This document shows, piece by piece, positions 45,221-56,440 of a stretch of 64,000 nucleotides of DNA (within the stretch, counting starts at the first letter, position 1; every line of letters starts with the position of its first letter). The notes under the pieces are model-generated. The model was not told where the DNA came from and made no database searches. It saw nothing but the letters and a program-made list of their open reading frames with translations. Both the position numbers and the translations under genes were made by a program. The stretch is from Mikania micrantha (lineage: Eukaryota; Streptophyta; Magnoliopsida; Asterales; Asteraceae): positions 52,841,484-52,905,483 of the forward strand of contig CM018697.1 of assembly GCA_009363875.1 (NCBI GenBank), written 5' to 3'.

Positions 45221-46179
45221 TGTAGGATTTGGTCTGCCCAAGATACATATTAAATTGATGTGGCTAGTGTGATATGATCCAAGTTCGGTCATACCCAATA
45301 ACAAGCTAGATAAACACCTGCAATACTTATTTATTGATTTGATCAGTTAAATAAATAACAACACTAAGAACATTTAGAAAAATGGTTTTCTAAATAAGAT
45401 GCACTTAAGAAATTAATAAATAACATGGGTTTATTTATTTTGAGAGATAATTTTATAATTGTTATTTAATGGTTAAGTAACATTTATAAAAATGTAACAT
45501 GACTTGTAATGTATTACAAATTAATTAAATTGGTTTTAATTAGTGTCATGTTAAAGTTAGTTGTAAATACAATATAATTTTGTAAGTGTTACAATTTTAT
45601 TTTGGGTATTAATTTGAAACAAATGGGTTGGAAATCATGGCAAGCAAGCCCTTCCATTGGGGCAGAATTTTCAGCAAAAAGGGGCTGCCATAAACCCCTC
45701 CCAATGTTTTAAAAGATGCTTATATACACATACAAGCAAACCTCATGCATACTTACTTTTATCTCTCTCCCTTTTTCTCCCTTGTTTTTCCGGCAAAACA
45801 ACAGCAAAAAGGAGCAGATTTTAGCAACTTAAAGAAGTTTTAAAAGCTGAAGTTTGTGTTGTTGAATCCTAGCATTCAAGGGTGGTTGTTGGTGGCTTTG
45901 TGTATACAAGCTTGAGGTTTTCTTGGTTGAAGACTTAGCTTTCAAATCATCATCTTTACCTTCATTCTTCACATGTTCTAAGAGGTAATTAATGGTGTTC
46001 TTGAATGTTTTGATAGTATGTTATTCCATATAAAGATCCTTGTTCATGGGTTTTGTTTTAATCAAATGTATATGATGCATAAACTAACTAAACTCAAAAT
46101 GGTTTTTGATATAAACTCCGCTGCGTTTTACATGTTAAATGGTTAATATGGCTTTGATAAACATCTACAAAACCTAACA
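45221..46179 (+). repeat. 5' LTR of E3
   Basis: 959 bp. Lacks the 18-bp AAGTTCAAGAGCATCTCT present in the 3' LTR at about 52950. A TATA-like CTTATATACAC at 45719-45729 precedes a pyrimidine-rich CTCTCTCCCTTTTTCTCCC tract. Confidence 0.93.
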
Positions 46180-46180
46180 A

Positions 46181-46196
46181 TGGCATCAAGAGCCGG
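46181..46196 (+). other. PBS of E3
   Basis: TGGCATCAAGAGCCGG one base after the LTR end; an imperfect complement to the initiator-Met tRNA. Confidence 0.75.
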
Positions 46197-47620
46197 TTAT
46201 ATGGATACATGCTTCAAAAATCGAAATTTTCGGGTCCTTTTTTAATAAAAAGTGGGCTGGAAATTTCACACATGGAAATCCCTTTGTTTTTCAAGATATT
46301 ATTTTATATGCATGTAAGAATCTTGAAAAGTTAAAATCATGAGATGGTTTGTTTGTTTAGACAAAAACCCACTTGGATTTGGTTTATGTTGGCCTAAATT
46401 TTGGGTTAGAAAAGGGACCATGTTTATTTTTTTTTGGTATATGCATTTGGATGTATTTTAGTGCATAAACCTAGCCATGACCTTGTGTTTGAATATTTGT
46501 GGTTGTGATTTTATTTTGTTGAAATAAAGGCATGTAATTTATTTGTTTCATTTGGCATGTAATAAATAGATTAGTTGCACTTTATTTTTCTAGAAAAATG
46601 TATTAGGATTTTTCTATGTAATTGTACTTTGGGGCTGATTTGGATAACCAAGAAGGTGCCTAAAGAAAATGGAGAAATCACAACACAAAAGGGTCACTTG
46701 AAGCATTTGGATGCAAGTTCAAGTGGGAGTTCATCAACACAACATTGTGTCATGTTTTACCCTTAGGAATGACCTTTTGACACACTTGTTATGGCAAGCA
46801 AGTGTTATCAAAATAGTTGGCTATGGTTATGCACTTATATTTTGTGTTTGGTTGATTCTTTGGTTGTTTGGATGAGTTTGACTTTTAATTGAAAAATTGC
46901 ATAAACTAGTTAAACAACTAAAATAAAACAAGCATAAAATTGGTTCTATAAAAATCATTAAAGGAATTAATAAAATGAGTTTATTAAGGGTTAATGATTT
47001 AATAAAAATGAGTTTTATTAAAAGGAATCATAAAAAATTTTTTTATAAAATACCATGCATTTGAATGCATACAAATAGTATGGTATAAAAGGTTTTTCTA
47101 AAAACTAGAATTTTAGAAACTATAAAAACCCTTTACAAAACAAGTTATAACAACACTCGATTCACTTGTAACTCGTTTATGGGATAAAGGTCACCTAACC
47201 ATAAATGCCGAAACTTGTGAAGTTGAGGTGAAATTACCGTATTTGTGGGATAAAGGTCACCTAACCACTTGTATTTGTAAAATCACACGTGTCTTTAAGT
47301 AGGACGACTTGATTTGGAAATCATGCATTAGGATCACCGAAGCATGACGTACAAACGGTGTTGATGGGATAAACATGCCAAACAAAACATAAGATGTTTA
47401 AAACCGATCCCATACACTAGAAATTGTAATAGGTTACAATTGTCAAACATTGACTACCTTGTTAATTTAAATAAAGGGATAAAGGTCACCTAACCGATAT
47501 TTAAATATAACGTTGGATTCTACATTTTAATTATTAATTGTCTATGAAACAAAAAGGGGTATTAATAATTAAAATACATTGATATTAAAAATACTAAAAT
47601 TGAACTTTGTAAAATTGTAG
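46197..47620 (+). other. E3 leader
   Basis: About 1.4 kb upstream of gag with no ORF of note. It has AT-rich repeats of ATTAATAAAATGAGTTTATT around 46960-47030, and three perfect copies of GGGATAAAGGTCACCTAACC at 47181, 47247 and 47476, the last 145 bp before the gag ATG. Confidence 0.8.
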
Positions 47621-50600
47621 ATGGCAAACAACAACAACGCAATCCCGACCGTCCATAACTTATCACTAAGAACCATCCTCGAGAAGGAACGTCTTAACAA
47701 TGGGAACTTCATTGATTGGTACCGAAACTTGAGAATCGTTCTCAAGCAAGAAAAGAAGTCCTATGTGTTAGACGATCCCATTCCCGATCAACCCGATGAG
47801 GATAACGTGGAGGCCTTTAACGATTGGGTCAAGTACGTCGAGGACTCCGTGCAAGTCTCATGTCTAATGTTGGCGAGTATGACTCCCGATTTACAAAAGG
47901 ACTTTGAGAACCACAATGCTTATGATATGATCACCCAGTTGAAGGAAATTTTCCAACAACAATCTAGGGTGGAACGGTTCGAAACGGTTCGAGCACTTCA
48001 TGCATGTCGGATGGACGAGACCCAATCGGTTTCATCTTATGTTCTCAAGATGAAAAGCCACATTGATCGCCTCGAGAGACTTAACTGCCGTGTCTCCACT
48101 GAGTTAGCTACAGATTTGATCCTTAACTCCCTATCCAAAAGGTTTGAAACCTTTGTTATGAATTATAATATGAATGGATTGGACAAGAGCATTGGTGAGC
48201 TTCATGCAATGCTCAAAACGGCCAAGGCGAGCATGGGTAAAAAGGTTTTACCGGTCCTAACGATCAATGAGGGTGGTAGTAAGAAAAGGAACCACCCCGA
48301 CCTCAAGGCAAGTGTTGCCAAAGGGAAGGGACACGTTAAAGGGAAAGGGAAGGGTAAGGCTAAAGTGGAACCCAAAGAAAAGAAGCAAAAGGTTCCTAAA
48401 AATGATCCATGTTTTGAGTGTGGTGAGATAGGCCATTGGAAACGAAATTGTCCGGTCTGTCTCAAAGAGTTGAGAGCCAAGAGGGATGCGGGGCAAACCT
48501 CAGGTATGGCTTTTATGATACATGTTGAGCTAAATATTATTTCTTCTAACACATGGGTATTGGATACCGGATGTGGAACTCATATTTGCAATTTGTTACA
48601 GGGGTTCAAAAGAAGTAAGCATTACAGCAAAGGGGAAATTAGTCTCTTCATGGGCAATGGAGCAATGGTTCATGTTGAAGCCCAAGGAGACTATATTTTG
48701 AAGCTTCCAAGTGGTATGGAAGTTATTTTAAAGAATGTTTTGTATGCTCCTAGTTTGACTAAGAACATTATCTCTGTTTCCCGTTTAATACAATGTGGTT
48801 TTAATTTCAAGTTTGTTGACAATGATATCCATGTTTCTTTAAATCATGTGTTTTATTTTAAGGCTATGCCTTGCAATGGTATTTATGAATTGGTTCATGA
48901 TAACACAACATATGATAGCTCAATGTACCAAGCTACCACCAAAAGGCTCAAATTAGATTTGAGTGATTCCTATCTTTGGCATTGTCGCCTTGGACACATA
49001 AACAAAAATCGCATGCAAAAACTTCAAAAGAATGGTCTTTTAAAAACAAATGAAAATGATTCATTTGATGTATGCGAGTCTTGTTTACAAGGTAAGATGA
49101 CAAAGGCCCCTTTTAGTGGGACTAATGAAAGGGCAAAAGATTTATTAGGGATCATACATTCGGATGTATGTGGACCTTTTAAACCGATGACTAGGAATGG
49201 TGAAAGATACTTCATTACCTTTATCGACGACTATAGTCATTATGGGTATGTGTACTTGTTAAGGCACAAACATGAATCTTTTGAAATGTTAAAAATCTTC
49301 AAGAATGAAGTAGAAAATCAACTCAACAAAACGGTCAAGATTCTTCGTACCGATAGAGGAGGTGAATACCTAAGTAGTGAATTTCAAGAGTATCTTAGAA
49401 GTTGTGGGATTGTCTCACAACTTACTCCACCTGGAACACCACAACATAATGGTGTGTCTGAGAGGAGGAATCAGACTCTATTGGATATGGTTCGATCTAT
49501 GATGGCTAGAAGTACACTACCTCTATCATTTTGGGGTTTCGCTTTGCTCTCCACGGCCTGTATTTTAAATATGGCCCCAACCAAGAAAGTGGAAAGGACA
49601 CCTTTCGAAACATGGCATGGAAAGGTTCCATTATTGTCATATTTAAAAGTTTGGGGATGTGAGGCTTATCCTAAGCAATACACTCAAAACAAACTGGAAG
49701 CCCGATCCACTAAGTGTATCTTTGTTGGATATCCTAGAGATTGTATGGGATATTATTTCTATGATCCAACAGAGCAGAAAGTGTTTATTGCTCGAAAGGC
49801 AGAGTTCTTGGAAACTAAGTTCCTTTCGAAAGGAACTAGTGGAAGAACAGTGGAACTTGAAGAGGTTCAAGATTCACAAGATGATACACATTTGGTTGAT
49901 ACTAGCAATCAACATGAGGATGTTGAGAATGATCATGTGGATGATCAAGATACACAAAACGTTCACAGATCTGGTAGAATTAGTGTTCCTCCTGAGAGAT
50001 ATGGATTTTTCATGGATGGATGCTGTGTGGTGGATTCCGATGAACCAACCACATACCGTGATGCAATGTCAAAACCTGATTTTGACAAATGGCAAGAAGC
50101 CATGAACGTTGAGATGCAATCCATGTATGATAACCAAGTTTGGGAATTGGTTACACCACCTCTTAAATCCAAGGTAGTTGGAAGTAAGTGGGTTTTCAAG
50201 AAGAAAACCGATATGCATGGAAACTTGGATACTTATAAAGCTAGACTTGTAGCAAAAGGTTTCACTCAAACTCAAGGTGTTGATTATGATGAAACTTTCT
50301 CGCCTGTGGCAATGCTAAAGTCTATCAGGATATTCTTTGCCATAGCTGCATATTATGACTATGAGATTTGGTAAATGAATGTCAAAACCGCTTTCCTTAA
50401 TGGATATCTTGAGGAAGATGTCCATATGGAACAGCCTGAAGGTTTTGTCGATCCAAAACATCCTAATAAGGTATGTAAGTTAAAGAAGTCAATCTATGGA
50501 TTGAAACAAGCATCGAGAAGTTGGAATCATCGTTTTGATGATGAAGTAAAGAAATTTGGCTTCATCAAAAACGCTGACCAAGCTTGTGTATATAAAAAGG

Positions 50601-51625
50601 CTAGTGGGAGCATCATTACTTTCCTTGTATTATATGTCGATGACATTCTACTATTTGGAAATGACATTCCAACCTTGGAAGGTGTAAAAACCTGGCTTGG
50701 AAGCTGTTTTTCCATTAAGGATCTTGGTGAAGCCGCCTATATTTTGGGAATAAAGATCTATAGGGATAGATCAAGGCGGTTGATAGGTTTAAACCAAAGT
50801 GCATACATTGACAAAGTCTTGAAAAGGTTCAAGATGGAAAATTCTAAGAAAGGTTTAGTACCTATTCAAAAGGGGACTATATTGAGCACATCTCAATGCC
50901 CTAGTTCAAAGGTTGAGCAAGAAAGAATGAATGGAGTCCCTTATGCATCTGCTATAGGATCCATCATGTATGCAATGATATGTACAAGGCCGGACGTGTC
51001 ATGTGCTCTAAGCATGACAAGTAGATATCAACAGAATCCTGGTAATAGTCATTGGATGGCTGTTAAAAGTATTTTGAAATACCTTAGAAACACTAAGGAT
51101 ATGTTCTTAATATATGGATCTGGTGAGGAGGAACTCGTTGTAAAGGGTTACACGGATGCGAGTTTCCAAACTGATCGAGATGATTCACGATCACAGTCGG
51201 GATATGTCTTCATTATGAATGGAGGAGCGGTCTCTTGGTAGAGCTCAAAGCAAGATGTAGTGGCACTATCTACAACAGAATCAGAATACATCGCCGCTTC
51301 ATTGGCAGCTCAAGAAGGTGCATGGCTAAGGAAGTTCATTGTCGATCTAGGGGTTGTTGCTACCATTCAAGACCCCCTAGAGATCTTTTGTGATAACGAA
51401 GGGGCCATTGCTCAAATCAAGGAACCTCGTGCTCATCAAAAGACTCGGCACATCGAACGGAGGTTCAACTACATAAGGGATGAAGTTGAAAAGGGAAAGA
51501 TATGTATTCGCAAAGTTCACACCGATCAAAACATTGCGGATCCATTCACGAAGCTCCTTGAAAGGACAAAGCATGAAAGTCATACTTGTTCCTTAGGACT
51601 TCGATATTCTAGTGATTGGAGTTGA
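47621..51625 (+). pseudogene. E3 Copia gag-pol polyprotein with two premature stops
   Basis: One frame of 1335 codons from ATGGCAAACAACAAC, broken by TAA at 50372-50374 and TAG at 51239-51241. Domains in order: Copia-type gag (residues 1-240), a CCHC knuckle (CFECGEIGHWKRNC, near 264), protease WVLDTGCGTH (near 315), pre-integrase WHCRLGHINKNRMQ..CESCLQGK (450-505), integrase core with D (HSDVCGPF), D (TDRGGEY) and E (NGVSERRNQT) near 514, 576 and 612, RT (WVFKKKTDMHG, YVDD near 1005), and RNase H ending IADPFTKLLE. Both stops fit single-base changes and all catalytic residues remain. The 917-codon first part could still give Gag, PR and IN. Confidence 0.95.
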
Positions 51626-52381
51626 TTAAATTTTGTATTTGGATATCGGAACTTATGTAATTTGACTTGATTATATGGTTATAATTTTCATTTACTGTTC
51701 CATTTTAGCATGTTTAAATCCATGAATAAATGAGGTATTCTAAACGTCCGTAGTCGGTCATATTTGTGGGAACAACTATGAATGTAAGACTATTATAAAC
51801 TTGGATTGGTTGATATTCACAAGGTATGAATATAGAGAAAGAGGTTGCTGCCAAGGTTCATTGATATCTATGGGATATAGATATAGGACTGGCCCGCTCT
51901 CAAATATTTCTTCATGGAATCTTTGTGATTAGTCATAAGAAATATTGAGTAAAGGCGAATATCACTGTGTCCTCAGACCTGAGATACATATTGGGTCTTG
52001 ATATTCACCAAGTATTGTACTTTGACTTAGTACTTTGCTGTTCTGAAACATGGCAGTACATAAGGCTGAGTTCCGGTATGATACAAGGTGATTGTGAGAG
52101 ACGTATGTAGTCAAGATGGAATTTGTTCCTCTTATTCATTGAGAGTAAGATGTCTAAGGCCTGTTAAAGTTAAATCGTCAGAGAATGACAACTCTATGTC
52201 TCCAGGATTTAACATGACATCTGCAACAAAAGGATAAATGATTGATTCACCTAGATCATATTCAAGTAAGGTACTTGAAGAGGATGATGTTATTGAATGG
52301 CACTTAGTCATATACATTAGGGGTAGCAAACCGTTGCTAGGCGTTATTTGCTGCTTGCATCAATCTTCTATGAATCTTGTG
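51626..52381 (+). other. E3 post-pol spacer
   Basis: About 750 bp between the pol stop and the polypurine tract; no domain recognised. Confidence 0.7.
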
Positions 52382-52393
52382 CAAGTGGGAGAT
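52382..52393 (+). other. Polypurine tract of E3
   Basis: CAAGTGGGAGAT directly before TGTAGGATT. Confidence 0.85.
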
Positions 52394-53370
52394 TGTAGGA
52401 TTCGGTCTGCCCAAGATACATATTAAATTGATGTGGCTAGTGTGATATGATCCAAGTTCGGTCATACCCAATAACAAGCTAGACAAACACCTGCAATATT
52501 TATTTATTGATTTGACCAGTTAAATAAATAACAACACTAAGAACATTTAGAAAAATGGTTTTCTAAATAAGATGCACTTAAGAAATTAATAAATAACATG
52601 GGTTTATTTATTTTGAGAGATAATTTTATAATTGTTATTTAATGGTTAAGTAACATTTATAAAAATGTAACATGACTTGTAATGTATTACAAATTAATTA
52701 AATTGGTTTTAATTAGTGTCATGTTAAAGTTAGTTGTAAATACAATATAATTTTGTAAGTGTTACAATTTTATTTTGGGTATTAATTTGAAACAAATGGG
52801 TTGGAAATCATGGCAAGCAAGCCCTTCCATTGGGGCAGAATTTTCAGCAAAAAGGGGCTGCCATAAACCCCTCCCAATGTTTTAAAAGATGCTTATATAC
52901 ACATACAAGCAAGCCTCATGCATACTTACTTTTATCTCTCAAGTTCAAGAGCATCTCTCTCCCTTTTTCTCCCTTGTTTTTTCGGCAAAACAGCAGCAAA
53001 AAGGAGCAGATTTTAGCAACTTAAAGAAGTTTTAAAAGCTGAAGTTTGTGTTGTTGAATCCTAGCATTCAAGGGTGGTTGTTGGTGGCTTTGGGTATACA
53101 AGCTTGAGGTTTTCTTGGTTGAAGACTTAGCATTCAAATCATCATCTTTACCTTCATTCTTCACGTGTTCTAAGAGGTAATTAATGGTGTTCTTGAATGT
53201 TTTGATAGTATGTTCTTCCATATAAAGATCCTTGTTCACGGGTTTTGTTTTAATCAAATGTATATGATGCATAAACTAACTAAACTCAAAATGGTTTTTG
53301 ATATAAACTCCACTGCATTTTACATGTTAAATGGTTAATATGGCTTTGACAAAATCTACAAAACCTAACA
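52394..53370 (+). repeat. 3' LTR of E3
   Basis: 977 bp, TGTAGGATTCGG to CCTAACA. Equal to the 5' LTR plus an 18-bp insertion. Confidence 0.93.
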
Positions 53371-53581
53371 CGGTGAACTTCTTGAAGGTAAAGGTAGCAG
53401 TTCCGATGTTACTTGTGTTAGAGTTGCTGATTCACCGGCACTCCCTCGAAGAGATGATATCAGTGACCATCTCCGGGATAACCTCTGTCATGTGGATAGA
53501 GAGGAATCGGGCGATCTTGTTGATTTCTTCATCGTTACAGCTCGTCGAACCCTCGGCATTAGTATTACGTCGAGGAGGCAT
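53371..53581 (-). pseudogene. E1 gag N-terminus, cut by E3
   Basis: Minus-strand ATG at 53581 starts MPPRRNTNAEGSTS, a common opening of plant Gypsy gag proteins, then EINKIARFLSIHMTEVIPEM. After ISSRE the frame is lost; ATFTFKKFT reappears in another frame just before the E3 LTR, so at least one frameshift is present. The gag resumes at 45220 across E3. Upstream lies a leader, then a PBS and LTR, consistent with the true N-terminus. Confidence 0.85.
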
Positions 53582-54994
53582 TCTATGAAGAGAAAGCCAC
53601 AAGCGGGTCAGTAACGTGAGGTTATACAATTGAATTTATAGGATAAGGTTAGTAATATTTCCATACTACTAATATTATTACTCATTTGTAATATGAGCAA
53701 GTACACATATAGTCAGTTAACATATAAACAGTTAACTTGTTAGTATACTTCTCATGTGAGATTAGGGCTGAGTACTCTCCGATTACTCGCTCCAAGGAGC
53801 TTTTCCGACTAGGAGTGCCTAGCGACTTTTGCAACCTTGGTTATAAGTACGATGTTTCATGATTTCATTCCACCAAACCTACACACTGACACTTTCCCAG
53901 TATACCGAAGATAGTTTTTATATAGGGCATACGTAGGGTCAAGCAAACTGCCAGCCCACCACCGCTTCGATATACCACGATCGTGCCTTTGCTAGCATTT
54001 GGCAACACGATTGTACTGATTAACAAGTGTACCTCATTGATAAATAATCCAAATGATCTTGATCAACTGTACTATGATTGAACTATGGTTGAACTTATGT
54101 GTGCACGTATTAACAATGTTAACATGAAGAGCTTTGTTTACATGTGTGTTTCATTCATGATTGATTCACATAATGATTGTTTCACATATGGTTGATTCAG
54201 ACAATGGTTGTGTCACACATGGTTGTATCTCATATGGTTGACTAATGTTCAAATGATTCCAGTTTCTCCCGGGTCTTTACTTTAAATACTCACGCCAAAT
54301 TCCCCCCTGTCAAACTGAAGTTAGTTTATATATAGGGCATACGTTGGGTCAAGCTAACTGCTAGCCCAGCCGCCATCCCGCCACCACTTTAGTATGCCAA
54401 AGCTAGGCCGTTGTTAGTATTTGAAGCTAGGATCCCAGCTCACGATTGTTTATGGTTGTATCCTGATTGTTTCTTGAACTATGAATATGATTATGATTGT
54501 GAAAACCATGGTTTTGATTTACTTAAAATCAAGATCTTAATTTTTCATGTCTATGTGTCCTGGAATATTCATCCTAAGTTCCAATATCTATAGTATTGAG
54601 TATTATGATTTCCCAGTGTGAACTTCAATTAAAGGATACTGATACACAAATTCCTAGTTATGAAGTCCTATTTATGATAGCATGTTGAGAATTCAGATCA
54701 AAGATACTAAGAATACAGATCTTTGCCTATGAAATCCTTTGATAAATACACACTGAGGAATTTAGTTCAGATTCTAAGATTACAGAATCCCAACTCCAAA
54801 TTCCTTGAATTTGATAACTAATTTAAGAAAAATTTTATCCCTAAGATCTTCCAAGCTTAAAGTAGACTTAATGCTAACTTAAGTTTACTTAGATCCTAAG
54901 TTTCCTCAAGCCTATAGAACTGAGTCCTATGGGGTAGCTTAGGTTTTAGTCTAGGTCATTAGTTATTGGGTTTTACCTACTTCTCTACAATCTT
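53582..54994 (-). other. E1 leader between PBS and gag
   Basis: 1.4 kb, non-coding. It carries two copies of the TATATAGGGCATACG-CAGCCCACCAC cluster (53916-53980 and 54328-54395) that also recur in the LTRs of E4, E5, E6 and E9, in the same sense orientation relative to each element. Confidence 0.7.
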
Positions 54995-55010
54995 GGCTCT
55001 GATACCAACT
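54995..55010 (-). other. tRNA-iMet PBS of E1
   Basis: Minus strand AGTTGGTATCAGAGCC immediately after the LTR end GGGTGTGACA. Confidence 0.9.
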
Positions 55011-56237
55011 TGTCACACCCCCTGCGCCGCAAGCGGAATCCACGGCGTGGTGACGATTGATGGTTGAATCATGCACAAGTATTGAAAGAAGAACAACCAC
55101 AATGCATTACTATGTTTCATAATGATAAACATTGTTTAGTTACAAGCTTTCTAACTATCTACCAAAAGAATGCCAACTAACTAACCCAAAAATAGTGTTT
55201 ACAAAATAAGAACATACAAGATAATTAAACAATCAGGATTAAGTGAGTTTTTATTCCATCCTAACAGTCCTTGATCTTGTTCTATGTTAACCATGGTCTC
55301 CTTAGCTATCCTTATAATTTCTAAACCTGATTACCTGAAACACGTGAAAAGTAACTGTGAAGTACAAATAGTTGGTGAGAAAAATAGGTTTTAACATTTG
55401 TAAATATGAAGCTAAATATTATGCAAACAATATGAATAAAACATTGTATAAATATGTCATGGATAATTGCAACACAAACTATCATCAAGTAAGAATAACG
55501 AGTGCAGACAATCAAAGACTATCTACTAAATAAATACTAACATCTAATCAAGTCTCAAATTACATTTGGAGTTAGATCAGTTGTCAGCTCAACGCATTCA
55601 ACACGAGCTGTACTAATGAGTTTACTCCAAAGACAACTTCGTGTTGACGTAACCTTAACAATATGACCTATGATGGTAAACTTAATTAGCAGCAAATCCA
55701 TATTACCGTAACGCATCCAATCTACAGTTTGTTTTTAAAACATATTTAAACACTAAGCACAGCCTTGGCGTAACCAAACGTATCCCGCTTTCCCTTGTTG
55801 CGATCACCCAGTACTGGCGTTAAAAAATTAAGATTAAGAATGAATGAATGAATGTGTCTTGATGTGTATACGTTTGCTCACAATGATGAACATCATGACT
55901 ACAAGCTTTAAAGATTGAATAACTGATCAACATGGTTGAATACATTGAGTGAAAACCCTTGATTGAATACCTTGATTTGAAAACCCTTGATTGAATACTT
56001 TGACTTGAAAACCTTTGATTGAATACGGTGATTGAGTACCTCGTTTGTAAACCTTTGATTGAATAATTTGATGGAAAATCCTTGTTTAAGTACAAGGTTT
56101 GAACTAAAATATTTATTTGAAAACACAAGTTTAAAGTTTAAAAGTTTATAAAATTATTCTTTCAAAAAGGGTTTAATAGTTTCTTAAACCAATTAGTGTA
56201 AGATACTTTGCAAAACCAATTAGTGTAAAATAGTTTA
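55011..56237 (-). repeat. E1 5' LTR, U5 part, truncated by E10
   Basis: Starts (reversed) TGTCACACCCCCTGCGCC and aligns with E9 from 28956 to about 30120. It is cut at 56238 by E10; the remainder should lie beyond the window. Contains 27-bp repeats at 55945-56095. No gene. Confidence 0.85.
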
Positions 56238-56277
56238 TGTGACAATCCGACTTTTCGAGTTAACCTCGTTAACCCTC

Positions 56278-56440
56278 GTAGGCCCAATAAGGCCAATGAA
56301 GGCCCAACAAGGCCAATGAAGGCCCAATAAGGTCAAAGAAGGCCAACAAGGCCAAGGAAGGCCCAGGAAGGCCTGGTAAGGCCCAATGAGATCTAGGTAG
56401 GCCCAGTAAGGCCCAAAGTAGGCCAACTTACAGTTATGAG
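56278..56440. repeat. AAGGCCCAA/AGGCCAA cluster of E10
   Basis: More than a dozen GGCCCA, GGCCAA or GGCCCAG words at roughly 10-bp spacing. Confidence 0.8.

Larger units (their letters stand above)
45221..53370 (+). mobile_element. E3: complete Copia element
   Basis: 8150 bp: LTR 45221-46179, PBS, leader, gag-pol 47621-51625, post-pol spacer, PPT, LTR 52394-53370. LTR ends are TGTAGGATT and CCTAACA. The flanks CATTG and CGGTG agree at only three of five positions. It is inserted antisense in E1 gag. LTR divergence is about 1.6 % by eye plus an 18-bp indel. Confidence 0.95.
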
